A stretch of DNA of 60,193 bases, taken from positions 1 to 60,193 of the IMG/VR virus record IMGVR_UViG_3300012201_000003, one strand, 5' to 3'. Made by a program: the position numbers and the translations under genes. Below are positions 30,045 through 38,007 of this stretch, one piece after another. Under the pieces are notes generated by a model that had not been told where the DNA came from, ran no database searches, and worked only from the letters and a program-made list of their open reading frames with translations. Origin of the DNA: a virus. Each line of letters begins with the position of its first letter. Position 1 is the first letter of the stretch.

Positions 30045-32209
30045 CACAGCCCCCTCCCCGGCTCGCCCTGGCGCCCGGCCGGGCCGGCCGGCTCCTGCCA
30101 GTCCGGGGCGCCCTCAGCGTCCCACCCGCCGGCCCGCGCCAGCCGGGTCAGCGCCTCCCGCAACGCCGGCACGTCGTCGCCCCGGTCATCGACCAGCACC
30201 CGCAGCTTGCTGACCACCAGCGCAACCTCGTCGTCGGACAGCTCAGCCGAGCTGGACAGCTTCAGCGGCCCGGCGTCGGGGTTCTCGGCGGCGAGGATCG
30301 CCAGGATGCCGAGCCGCACCGGCCGGTTCTTGTCGCCCCCGAGGCCGAGATCGCGGAACAGGGCGTGCATGTGCCGCCGGTCCCGGGCGTCGGCCTGCTC
30401 GGCGTCCGCGCGGGCCTGCTGCTCGGCGGCCTGCTCGGCGGCCAGCCGGTCCGTCTCGGCGGTGTCCGCGTCGACGTCAGGCCCGGCGTGGCGGGGCGGG
30501 GACAGCCGCTGCGACCGCGCCGGCTGCGGCGGGCGTTCCGCCTGGGCCAGCGCCAGCGGCTGGTGCCCCATCTCCTCCTCGATGTACAGGCCGCCCAGGT
30601 CCGCCGGGAACGCCCGCCGAGACCCGAACGCCTCGCAGCACTGGCCCGAAATCATGGCCATACCGTTGCGGCGGACAATGATCAGGTGGCTGGGCACGGT
30701 CACGCACCACACCCATCCGTCGGCGTTCGGCTCTACACCGATCCCCGGCCGATCCCGCCAGGGCCTCGCGACCGGAGCAGTCGGCCGGGTCGCGGAAATA
30801 GTAATCACCCAGTGTGGCCGCGACGAAAGGTCGTCGCAGTCCCTCTTGCGGGGGACACTGACCGTGTAACCGGCGGCAGCGGCCAGCAGCTCGATTGCCC
30901 CCACATGCTCCTGGTTGCTGGTACCGAGCCGGCACGTCGGGCCCTGCCGAGTGCCGTCAAAGTCCGCCCACGCGTCAAGCACCGCACGGGCCTGCTCCTG
31001 CGACATGGCCACGACCGAGTCCGGGCTCACCCTCTTACCCGGGCTTACGCCCGTACCGGACAGCAGGTCCAGATCGTAAACGAATGTCACCTTGTCGCTG
31101 CGGGTACGCACCGGGCGCGGGCCACTGGACACCCGCCCGGCGTCCTTCTTAACCGTGGTCCGGCAGTGCAGCCCGAGAGCATTCAGCGCGGCGATCTTCC
31201 GGGGCCGGGACACGCTGAGCAGTGCCCGTCGGCCCTGCGCGTACCCGTCGGCCAGGAAGTACCCGGCGAGCCGCAGTCGATCCTGTGTGACCGGCAGTCC
31301 CATGCTCCTGCCCGGAGCCGTCAACGGTATCCGCCACCGGGGCCGGTGTGTGGCGGTGTTCAGCATCGTTTCCGCCTCCACCTTCCCTGCGGTAGTCATC
31401 ATGTCGTGGTTGGGTGTAACGCTGAAGTCCAGTCGTTCACCGTGGTAGCCGATCATCGGCCCGTCGTAGCGCTGCGCGAACGGAATAGCGCGGACTAGCT
31501 CGATACCGTGCTCAGTGACCTGCGCGATGCGTGCCGACCCGACGTCCGCGAACAACCGGAACCCCGCGTCGGTCAGAACCTCCGTATCGGACATAAAACA
31601 CTTTTCGATCATGTGGTCGGCCTGCACCGCCCACTGCGCGGCCGGGTCGCCGTTCCGCTTCGTCGCGATGTAGGCGTTCGTTCTCAGCACAGCCGGGAAC
31701 CGGTAGCCGTTCTTCAGCAGCACCACCTTGCACGCCGTCGGCACCCGGTCATCCCACAGCCACTCGGTGTACGGCCTGCCGTCCTCGTCGTACCAGACTG
31801 TCTCCTCGAACTCCACGCTCACCCGGTCACGGCGGGCCGCCCGCTCACGCTGCACCCGGAACCCGTCGATGCCGACCTGGATCGTCTGCCGCCACTCGTA
31901 CGCCTTGATGTCGTCGTTCCAGGTCTGCCGGGGGATCAGGTAAATCTGGCGGATGAACGGGTCCAGGCCGGTCTTGCGGCAGTAGTGGAAGAACACCGCC
32001 AGGTCACCCTCCGACGGCGCCTTCGGCCCCGCCGTCCGCATGCCCAGCGACCGCAGCGCCGAAAGCTGGCTGCCGGTCCAGAACGGCTGGTCGTCGACGA
32101 TCGCCAGGCGGGCGTCCTTGCTGGGGACCGACGTCCCCGGGGTGGCTGCCTGCTGTTCGGCTTCGCGGTCGGCGACCGCCTGCCGGGTTGTGGCCGGCTG
32201 ATTACTCAT
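30044..32209 (-). CDS. bet: Bet/RecT-type single-strand annealing protein interrupted by an intein
   Basis: This is a 721-residue precursor. Extein N (1-203) has DLAVFFHYCRKTGLDPF, RQIYLIPRQ and TIQVGIDGFR, the lambda Bet/RecT signature. Extein C resumes with CCEAFGSRRAFPADLGGLYI, so the spliced product reads through MIEK-CCEAF and is about 401 residues. It anneals single strands in phage recombination together with the YqaJ exonuclease 230 bases upstream on the same transcript. The acidic, Gln/Ala-rich C-terminus may recruit partners. The start lies after CCTGGAGGC, a degenerate start-associated motif. Confidence 0.88.
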   Translation of the reverse strand: MSNQPATTRQAVADREAEQQAATPGTSVPSKDARLAIVDDQPFWTGSQLSALRSLGMRTAGPKAPSEGDLAVFFHYCRKTGLDPFIRQIYLIPRQTWNDDIKAYEWRQTIQVGIDGFRVQRERAARRDRVSVEFEETVWYDEDGRPYTEWLWDDRVPTACKVVLLKNGYRFPAVLRTNAYIATKRNGDPAAQWAVQADHMIEKCFMSDTEVLTDAGFRLFADVGSARIAQVTEHGIELVRAIPFAQRYDGPMIGYHGERLDFSVTPNHDMMTTAGKVEAETMLNTATHRPRWRIPLTAPGRSMGLPVTQDRLRLAGYFLADGYAQGRRALLSVSRPRKIAALNALGLHCRTTVKKDAGRVSSGPRPVRTRSDKVTFVYDLDLLSGTGVSPGKRVSPDSVVAMSQEQARAVLDAWADFDGTRQGPTCRLGTSNQEHVGAIELLAAAAGYTVSVPRKRDCDDLSSRPHWVITISATRPTAPVARPWRDRPGIGVEPNADGWVWCVTVPSHLIIVRRNGMAMISGQCCEAFGSRRAFPADLGGLYIEEEMGHQPLALAQAERPPQPARSQRLSPPRHAGPDVDADTAETDRLAAEQAAEQQARADAEQADARDRRHMHALFRDLGLGGDKNRPVRLGILAILAAENPDAGPLKLSSSAELSDDEVALVVSKLRVLVDDRGDDVPALREALTRLARAGGWDAEGAPDWQEPAGPAGRQGEPGRGL
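30641..31600 (-). other. Intein with LAGLIDADG-type endonuclease, inserted in Bet
   Basis: Precursor residues 204-523 (320 residues). Block A begins CFMSDTEVLTDAGF; block B is FSVTPNHDMM. Endonuclease blocks LAGYFLADGYAQ and VLDAWADFDG follow, and block F is WCVTVPSHLIIVRRNG. It ends GMAMISGQ before extein Cys. The last residue is Gln instead of Asn, and the penultimate is Gly rather than His, a rare but known type of end. The insertion sits in the conserved MIEK-C site. Its lower GC content stands out from the flanks. Confidence 0.88.
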
Positions 32210-32439
32210 GATGGTGCCTCCAGGGATGCGACCGCCGCGCTGGTGCGCAGCGGGTACAGGTTCTCCACGGTGCCACGCAGTACTGACACCTGGTGGCCGG
32301 TCAGCTTCAGGTGCGCCAGCGCATCATCGCGCAGCGACCGCGACAGGGGGCTGCGGTAGCCGAGCGGCTGGCCCGCCGGGCAGGTGAAGCACGTCCACGA
32401 CTGCACGTATAGCGGAACCCCGTCGGTGGTGTACTCCAT
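32206..32439 (-). CDS. Small C2H2-like zinc-finger protein
   Basis: The product has 77 residues. CFTCPAGQ and, 26 residues later, HLKLTGHQV give a C-x2-C...H-x4-H pattern. ATG at 32439 is fused to the exonuclease stop (TGATG). Its place between the exonuclease and Bet suggests a role in recombination. Confidence 0.6.
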   Translation of the reverse strand: MEYTTDGVPLYVQSWTCFTCPAGQPLGYRSPLSRSLRDDALAHLKLTGHQVSVLRGTVENLYPLRTSAAVASLEAPS

Positions 32440-33455
32440 CAGTCCCACGCCCCCCTCGACGGGACAATCTTGTCGATCTGCTTGCCGGCCTTCGTGTACC
32501 GGGCGGCGATCTCCGGCTGCTCCTCGCGCAGCCGACCCGCGTCGATCCGTTTCGGCGCGGACACCGACCGGACCGCGAGGGACACGCCGTCCTTGTCGAC
32601 CGCCCGCCGGCCCGTGCCGAGCCGTTCCCGCAGCAGGTTCGCCGCCAGGCCCAGCCGCTCCTCAGCCCGGTCAGCGCCGGCGACAGCGCGCCGATACCGG
32701 CGGGCCAGGCCCCACGGCACCTCCACGTTCCGGTCGTCGACCTGGCCGCCGAACCGGCGGGTGATCGCCTCGGCGGTGCCGGCCGACCAGTCGATGTCCG
32801 GCTCGTTCCGCGCCTCGACCCGGGCGCGGAACGAGTCCAGCTCGCCGAGGATCCAGTCGATGTCGTCCTGCGCGTCGGCGTCGCGGGTCAGCAGGTACAC
32901 GGCGACCTCGCGGGTGTCGTGGAACATGGTCGGCACCCACACCCGCTCCGCGCCCGCTACGTGCAACTCGATCAGGCACTGCGGCCGGTAGTAACGCGGG
33001 ATATGCGCCGTGCCGGGCGGCCCCCAGTGCAGCGGGTTCCGCCACCCTGCCGTCTTGCACTGCACCACCTGCGGCGGCCACGCCACCTCGGCCGGGCTGA
33101 CCGCCGAGTGCTCGAAGGCCAGCCGGTCGAACGTGCAGCCGAGCCACGGCCGGTCGGCGTCGGCGTACAGGCCGCCCTCAGTCACCCACAGCTCCGGGTG
33201 GCGGCGGGCGAACCGCTGCGCCACCCACCCCTCCATGTACCGGCCCAGCTCCAGGATCTCGTCGTCGTCGTCGCCGGGCGGCTCCGGGTCGGTTTTCTCC
33301 CGGTACACGCTGAACGCCGACTGTTTCCAGCTCTTGGGGGCCAGGCCCAGGATGGCGGGCACGTCCGACGCGGTGATCAGGGCGTGGCGGGCTTTCAGCC
33401 AGCCGTCCCGGTCGGCCGCGACCTGGTCCTGCGACATCAGCAACTGGGCGGTCAC
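32439..33455 (-). CDS. YqaJ-type viral recombinase/exonuclease
   Basis: The 338-residue protein shows the YqaJ pattern in order: LITASDVPAILGLAPK, then ILELGRYMEGWVAQRF with the metal-binding Glu, GCTFDRL with the catalytic Asp, and VVQCKTA with the catalytic Lys after the core strand. These enzymes resect double-stranded ends to give single strands for the Bet partner, encoded just downstream. Together they form a complete lambda Red-like pair. Confidence 0.85.
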   Translation of the reverse strand: MTAQLLMSQDQVAADRDGWLKARHALITASDVPAILGLAPKSWKQSAFSVYREKTDPEPPGDDDDEILELGRYMEGWVAQRFARRHPELWVTEGGLYADADRPWLGCTFDRLAFEHSAVSPAEVAWPPQVVQCKTAGWRNPLHWGPPGTAHIPRYYRPQCLIELHVAGAERVWVPTMFHDTREVAVYLLTRDADAQDDIDWILGELDSFRARVEARNEPDIDWSAGTAEAITRRFGGQVDDRNVEVPWGLARRYRRAVAGADRAEERLGLAANLLRERLGTGRRAVDKDGVSLAVRSVSAPKRIDAGRLREEQPEIAARYTKAGKQIDKIVPSRGAWD

Positions 33456-33718
33456 CCGGGGCCCTCCGCCTCGATCGAGCGTGCCGCGCTGATCAGTGAC
33501 TGGCCTGCCTTCAGCAGCGCGGCGTGGGCGGCCTGCTCCGTGAAAGTGACCTGCCGCGCCGTCGTCAGGACAACCCCGTTCGCGAACGCCAGCGAGTCCA
33601 GGTAGCCCTCGTCGAAGGCCACCGCGTCGAGACGGCTCGTGAAGTGGCCCTCGACGCAGCAGTCGTCGAGCGCGACCCGATAGGTCTTGCCGGGCTCCAG
33701 GTCCGCCAGCTCGGTCAT
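33452..33718 (-). CDS. Small hypothetical protein
   Basis: The product has 88 residues. The N-terminal half is a small beta barrel (YRVALDDCCVEGHFTSRLD), resembling ligand or OB-like folds; the C-terminal half is helical. It is coupled to the exonuclease gene (overlap of four bases). Confidence 0.6.
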   Translation of the reverse strand: MTELADLEPGKTYRVALDDCCVEGHFTSRLDAVAFDEGYLDSLAFANGVVLTTARQVTFTEQAAHAALLKAGQSLISAARSIEAEGPG

Positions 33719-34551
33719 GGCGCCAGGAACGGGAACGAATGCCCCGACCCGATCCAGAAGTGCGCGATGAACCCCGTCACCGTCAGGTAGGCCACCAGCA
33801 GCAGCCCGACCCCGGCCAGCGCCGTCACCCACCCCGGCGCGTCCCGCCGGGCGGTCACGGTCACGTTGTGCTCCATCTGCCACACCCACCGTTCCCGCGT
33901 CGGCAGCGGCGCGAGATACCAGTGACGGACCCACGCCGGCGGCCGGAGCCCCGGAAGGTCCGCGCGGCGGATGCAGTACCGGTCCACCGACCGGTCAACC
34001 AGCCAGCCGTTCAGGGTCGCGCCCACCGGAGCCCAGACCGGCTTGACGATGTGGCCGAGCACGAACCCGGCCGCGACCGTGCCCGCCGCGAGCACCAGGT
34101 GGTTCAGCGGGCCGCCGGCCCAGCCGGGGATGCCGAAGTCCAGCAGCCAGATCGCGCCCGTGATCCCCGCCGCCGACACCGCGACCAGCAGCAGCGGAGC
34201 CGCCAGCATGTACCACCACGGGGCGCGCCGCGTCCAGGTTTTGCGCTTGGCGATGAGCGTGCCGACGATCAGGTAGGCCAGCTCCGGTTCGCCCTCGTTG
34301 CGGTAGCCGTGCCGGTAGAACTCCCAGCTCGGCGACGCGACCAGGCTGTCCCACCACCCCTTGAGCCAGAACAGGTGCCAGTTCACCTCCAGCACGTTGA
34401 AGTAGACGCCGGCGACAAAAGCCGCCGCGCACGCGCCGACGACGGCGGACCAGGCCACGGTCTGCGCGAGCCGGAACCGGGCGGGCCGACCGTCGTTCAT
34501 CGCGATCGGCGGGGGAAGCCGGCGGCGCAGCCGGGCAGCGATAGCAGACAC
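33715..34551 (-). CDS. Multi-pass membrane protein
   Basis: The product has 278 residues with four to five membrane helices (about 28-50, 115-135, 145-172, 243-265) and Trp-rich loops. A WVRHWYLAPLPTRERWVW segment resembles one in the protein at 20416. GTG at 34551 is used. The function is unknown. Confidence 0.65.
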   Translation of the reverse strand: MSAIAARLRRRLPPPIAMNDGRPARFRLAQTVAWSAVVGACAAAFVAGVYFNVLEVNWHLFWLKGWWDSLVASPSWEFYRHGYRNEGEPELAYLIVGTLIAKRKTWTRRAPWWYMLAAPLLLVAVSAAGITGAIWLLDFGIPGWAGGPLNHLVLAAGTVAAGFVLGHIVKPVWAPVGATLNGWLVDRSVDRYCIRRADLPGLRPPAWVRHWYLAPLPTRERWVWQMEHNVTVTARRDAPGWVTALAGVGLLLVAYLTVTGFIAHFWIGSGHSFPFLAP

Positions 34552-34558
34552 CGTGACC

Positions 34559-35086
34559 TCACTTCACCAGGTAGGCGCGCAGCGCGCGCAGCGCCGCCTT
34601 GAACGACCGGCCGCCGGCCACGGCGTCCCGGTCGGCCTGCTTGACCGCCGCGAGCGCGGCCCGGCCGTCGCCGGCCTGCCCGGCCTTGATCACCCGGTTC
34701 TGGTCGGTGCCGACCGCCCGGAACCTGGCGAGGGCGGCGGCGAGCCGGGCGCGGACGCCGGTCACGCACGCCGGGGGCAGGTCGGCGCCCGCGTCGGCGA
34801 CGGCCGAGCTGAGCGCGGCAGTCCTGGCGCGCACCGCCGCGACGGACGCGGCGGAGAACCGGGCCTGCGCGGCGGAGGTGTCGGCCCGGCCGGCTGCCTC
34901 CAGAGCGTGGCCGACGGCGGCCCAGCGGACCTGCCCGCCCGGCTGGGGCTGGCTGCCGTTGCCCTTGTACCAGGCGTGCGCGGCCACGATGCAGCCCGAC
35001 TTGGACTCGGCCTTGTGGACGGCGGAACAGCCGGCGCCGCCGGCCAGCGCCGTGGCGGCAGCGAGCACCGCGAGCGATCGGTTCAT
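34559..35086 (-). CDS. Lipoprotein with Ala-rich helical body
   Basis: The 175-residue protein has a signal (residues 1-20) with lipobox GGAGC. The body has two more Cys and long Ala/Arg helices. GAGAGGAAACC precedes ATG. It should be exported and lipid-anchored outside the host membrane. Confidence 0.65.
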   Translation of the reverse strand: MNRSLAVLAAATALAGGAGCSAVHKAESKSGCIVAAHAWYKGNGSQPQPGGQVRWAAVGHALEAAGRADTSAAQARFSAASVAAVRARTAALSSAVADAGADLPPACVTGVRARLAAALARFRAVGTDQNRVIKAGQAGDGRAALAAVKQADRDAVAGGRSFKAALRALRAYLVK

Positions 35087-35118
35087 GGGTGCGGGGTTTC
35101 CTCTCAGGTTCGCGGCGC

Positions 35119-35424
35119 TCACGGCGTGAGCACCAGTTCGGTCAGGCCGTGCCGGGTGACGCCGGCGGACTCCTCGTCCGGGTACTGGCACGCCCAGTGG
35201 AGGCCGAACAACCGCATCATCTCGCCCCTGGCCTCCTCGCGGGTGCCGGGCATCCGCACGTAGCGCCTGCTCAGCGGCACGCCGACCCCGGTCAACTGGC
35301 CGAGCTGGTGGTGGGTGGCCGAGGTGACGACCAGCCGGTGCGCCATGCCGAACGTGAAGATCCACGGGCCGTGGTCGTCGGGCGGGGTGCCAGCGGGGTC
35401 GCGTTCCAGCGCGGCGGCGGTCAC
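35119..35424 (-). CDS. Hypothetical protein
   Basis: The product has 101 residues from GTG at 35424 (GTGA overlap). Contains HRLVVTSATHHQLGQL and WACQYPDEES. No family recognised. Confidence 0.6.
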   Translation of the reverse strand: MTAAALERDPAGTPPDDHGPWIFTFGMAHRLVVTSATHHQLGQLTGVGVPLSRRYVRMPGTREEARGEMMRLFGLHWACQYPDEESAGVTRHGLTELVLTP

Positions 35425-35756
35425 CGGGCCGCCTCCGCCCGGGGCAGCGGCGCCTCGTGCAGCAGCGCCCACGCCTCGCTGATGACCTTCGACAAGACGT
35501 CCGGGACCATGGCGCCGACGAACCGGGGCGTCATCATCCGGCCGGACAGCGCGCCGCCGGGGCGGCGCCGCGCGCCGTACGCCTGCACCGACCGGACCCG
35601 GCCTTGTTCCTGTGCAGGCTGGCCGGGATGCGCGTAGAACTCGATGTCGATCCGCTGCGGGGCGATCGTGTCGCCCCCCTGCTGCACGTCAGGCCACCGG
35701 TCGGCGGGCTCGCGGTACGCGCGGACCTGGATCACGTATGTCGTCTCGATCTTCAC
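35421..35756 (-). CDS. Hypothetical protein
   Basis: The product has 111 residues from GTG at 35756 (GTGA overlap), beginning with a beta strand pair (TTYVIQVRAYREPADRW). No family recognised. Confidence 0.6.
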   Translation of the reverse strand: MKIETTYVIQVRAYREPADRWPDVQQGGDTIAPQRIDIEFYAHPGQPAQEQGRVRSVQAYGARRRPGGALSGRMMTPRFVGAMVPDVLSKVISEAWALLHEAPLPRAEAAR

Positions 35757-36136
35757 TGCTCCAGCTCCTCGGGGATTAGCGGCCGGATGCCCAGCAGCCG
35801 CACGTACGCGTCCGCGTCCGGCGGGGCCAGCAGCACCGCCGCCGCGCACCGCACCGCCGCCAGCTCATCCTCCGCCGAGCAGTACGCCCGCATGCACAGG
35901 TAGTGCAGGCACTCCCCGACCTGCGGGCCCAGCGGCCCGGTGCCTGGCCGGCGGTGACCCGGGACGAGGCGGACAATCCCCGGCCATGACACCCCGGCAC
36001 GCCGGTAGCCCTCGGCGGCGTCCAGCGTCAGCGGCGACCAGCCGCCGCGCCCCTGCGCCGGGGTGAGCGCGGTGATCTGCTGCTCGGCCGCGAACTCGAC
36101 GTCGTCAGATCCCCGAAGCCAGTGCCGGAGCCCCAT
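35753..36136 (-). CDS. Hypothetical protein
   Basis: The product has 127 residues; the second half is helical with CLHYLCMRAYCSAEDEL. It overlaps the upstream repressor-like gene by 32 bases. No family recognised. Confidence 0.55.
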   Translation of the reverse strand: MGLRHWLRGSDDVEFAAEQQITALTPAQGRGGWSPLTLDAAEGYRRAGVSWPGIVRLVPGHRRPGTGPLGPQVGECLHYLCMRAYCSAEDELAAVRCAAAVLLAPPDADAYVRLLGIRPLIPEELEQ

Positions 36137-36389
36137 CGTCCACCTCCTCCGGCTTGAGCGTGACGACCGTGGCCAGGGGGAAGTTCCCCCAGTACATGAT
36201 CGCCGCGAACGTGTTCGCGTCGGGGACGTAGCCCGGCTCGCGCAGCCGCGAGGGCACGTTCTGCGACACGCCCGCCTCGGCCATGGCCTTGCGCAGGCTG
36301 ATCCTGCGGTGCGCGACGACAGCCTGGATCTGGACGAGCAGTTTCGCGTTGTCCAGGACGACCGGCCGGCGGGCCGGCGCTTCTGCCAT
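36105..36389 (-). CDS. Cro/CI-type helix-turn-helix protein
   Basis: The 94-residue protein carries an XRE-like segment: LLVQIQAVVAHRRISLRKAM, then AGVSQNVPSRLRE and DANTFAAIMYWGNF. That is the five-helix repressor fold in order. AGGAGGCACCCC precedes ATG 36389. A transcriptional repressor or Cro is likely; its targets are not shown. Confidence 0.7.
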   Translation of the reverse strand: MAEAPARRPVVLDNAKLLVQIQAVVAHRRISLRKAMAEAGVSQNVPSRLREPGYVPDANTFAAIMYWGNFPLATVVTLKPEEVDDGAPALASGI

Positions 36390-36426
36390 GGGGTGCCTCC
36401 TGTCGGTTACCATTGACGCGGATCAT

Positions 36427-36528
36427 GCTTGAGCGCTCGCGTTCGCGGATCTCCGCCCCTCGGGGCGGCCTCTCCAGGGGTGAGCGGGCCCGCCGGCCAC
36501 TGACGGCGGGCCTTCTCGCTGCGCCCGG
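36427..36528. promoter_or_regulatory. Intergenic stem-loops near a start-associated motif
   Basis: Two inverted repeats lie here: CCGCCCC-GA-GGGGCGG, adjoining CCTGGAGAGG (36469-36478), and GGCCCGCCG...CGGCGGGCC (about 36486-36512). The second resembles a rho-independent terminator lacking a long T run. The start-associated motif is not followed by an obvious gene start, so the site may be a relic or a regulatory stem. Confidence 0.4.
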
Positions 36529-36729
36529 TCACCCGCACCGCCCGTGGCACCCGGCCGAGTGCGTGTTGCAGCACTTGCCGTCACCGTGACGGCTGCCCTC
36601 GCAGCCGGCACCGCGCACGGCCCTGGAGATCAGCGTGCCCTTGGGCGTGCGGACCTCCGCCTTGGGCTTGTGGCCGCAGGTGCAGTTGCAGCCGCTCTGC
36701 GTGCAGGCCGGGGCCGGACCCCGGCTCAC
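36529..36729 (-). CDS. Cys-rich small protein
   Basis: The product has 66 residues from GTG at 36729, with clean G/C third positions. Cys groups: ACTQSGCNCTCGHK, GAGCEG, GKCCNTHSAGCHGRCG; nine Cys plus several His. It overlaps the 3' part of the upstream gene (36581-37033) in another frame over 149 bases, where that gene's codon bias collapses. It could also be the end of a frameshifted fusion. Confidence 0.55.
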   Translation of the reverse strand: MSRGPAPACTQSGCNCTCGHKPKAEVRTPKGTLISRAVRGAGCEGSRHGDGKCCNTHSAGCHGRCG

Positions 36730-37033
36730 CTGCCCTCGCCGCCCAGTGACCGCACGGCGTCGCGGCGTCGCGGGCGGCGTTGACCGACGCCGACCACCGG
36801 CCCTGCTTGCCGCTCGCCGCGTACATGAAGCTGACCGACCACAGCCAGCCGTCGCCCGGGTCGCAGAAGTACCCGACGCGCAACGGCGGGTTCTCGTAGT
36901 CGTCGGCCTGCCGCGACCGCGTCTTGCGCAGCCGCGCGGCCTCGGCGTGCAGCATGCCGACTGCGGCCAGCACGTCGGCAACATCCAGGTCGCTGTCGGC
37001 TGCCCACGGCGGGACCGGCACGGCCTCGCTCAC
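36581..37033 (-). CDS. Hypothetical protein, 3' part doubtful
   Basis: The product has 150 residues from GTG at 37033 (GTGA overlap). Residues 1-100 look real (VLAAVGMLHAEAARLRKTR, VGYFCDPGDGWLW). After about residue 101 (base 36730) third positions lose their G/C bias and the +1 frame takes over. Either the genes overlap or a frameshift joins them. Confidence 0.5.
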   Translation of the reverse strand: MSEAVPVPPWAADSDLDVADVLAAVGMLHAEAARLRKTRSRQADDYENPPLRVGYFCDPGDGWLWSVSFMYAASGKQGRWSASVNAARDAATPCGHWAARAGEPGSGPGLHAERLQLHLRPQAQGGGPHAQGHADLQGRARCRLRGQPSR

Positions 37034-37452
37034 GACGCCTCGCCGATCTGCCGCGCCCACTTGCGCGCGGTGTTGGCAGGGTCCTTGCCCAGCTCCCGGG
37101 CGATCTCCGCCCACGAGTAGCCCTTGCCGCGCAGCCCGGCCACCGCCGTCACCATCGCCCGGTCCAGCTCCGCCGCCACTTCCGCCATGTCCGCCAGCAC
37201 CGTCGGGTCCGCGTCAGCGGCCCGCCGGGCGTAGGCGCGGATCATGCGGCGGGCGAAACCCTGGAACTCCCGGTTGTCCTTGCGCCAGGTCCGCGACGAC
37301 CGGACCCGGCCCGTAGTCGGATCGACTACGCGCTTCGTCCGCGCAGGCCCCACCCGGTGTACTCCGCTGGGTACAGTTGCCGGGGCCGTCTCCGTGGCTC
37401 CCAGAGCCGCCTGCGCGGCATCCTCCGCCGCCGGCCCGTCAGTCAGTCTCAT
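37030..37452 (-). CDS. Helix-turn-helix protein, divergent from the replication operon
   Basis: The 140-residue protein has a C-terminal segment YSWAEIARELGKDPANTARK that is a clear helix-turn-helix, after a long basic, helical middle. Its start (ATG 37452 or 37455) follows CCTGGAGAGG. It lies divergently next to the palindrome at 37493-37512 and is a candidate repressor of both operons. Confidence 0.7.
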   Translation of the reverse strand: MRLTDGPAAEDAAQAALGATETAPATVPSGVHRVGPARTKRVVDPTTGRVRSSRTWRKDNREFQGFARRMIRAYARRAADADPTVLADMAEVAAELDRAMVTAVAGLRGKGYSWAEIARELGKDPANTARKWARQIGEAS

Positions 37453-37608
37453 CATTCGTCCTCTCCAGGGGAACACTGCCACTGTAACATCGCTGTACCC
37501 GTACAGGTACAGTCTGCGGAGGATTCCCGCCAACACTATGGCCCCGCCCGCCCCGGCGATACCGTGTTCGGACATCACCAGTGCGCTATCCCTGGAGAGG
37601 AGCGGACC
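37453..37608. promoter_or_regulatory. Divergent promoter/operator region
   Basis: A perfect inverted repeat CTGTACC-N6-GGTACAG (37493-37512) contains overlapping GTAC steps. TACAGT on either strand could be -10 boxes. Start-associated motifs flank it on both sides: 37460-37469 on the minus strand and 37591-37600 on the plus strand. Confidence 0.55.
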
Positions 37609-38007
37609 TTGCGTGATCACCCCGGCGGCCAGATCGAGAGGATGACCCGCGCCCTGCTGGCCGACCCGCGCGAGCGAGCCCGGTTCCTGGCCCTGTCCGA
37701 CGAGCGCGACCGCGCGCACCGCCGCGAGCTGGCCGCCTGGCGCGCCGGGTACGCCGCCGCATGGCAGGCCGGCTACGACCAGGGCAGCGCCGACGAACAC
37801 GCCGCCTGGATGGGCTACCACGCCCCCGCCCACGCCGCCGCCCGCGAACGCGCCCGCCACCCCGGATACCTGCGGCTCGAAATCCTGCGCTACGCCCCCG
37901 CCGGGTGGCACGGCACCATCCCGCCCGGCCTCGACGCCGCCGCCCGCCGCCGCTGGCTCGCTGCCCGCAAGCACCGCGCCGACCGGCCCGCCGGGACGGC
38001 GCGGTGA
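37609..38007 (+). CDS. Hypothetical protein, first gene of the replication operon
   Basis: The product has 132 residues, charged and helical, with Ala/Tyr-rich WRAGYAAAWQAGYDQGSADE in the middle. TTG at 37609 is proposed because CCTGGAGAGG stands eight bases before it. ATG at 37642 would be the alternative start. Its stop overlaps the next GTG. Confidence 0.6.
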   Translation: MRDHPGGQIERMTRALLADPRERARFLALSDERDRAHRRELAAWRAGYAAAWQAGYDQGSADEHAAWMGYHAPAHAAARERARHPGYLRLEILRYAPAGWHGTIPPGLDAAARRRWLAARKHRADRPAGTAR

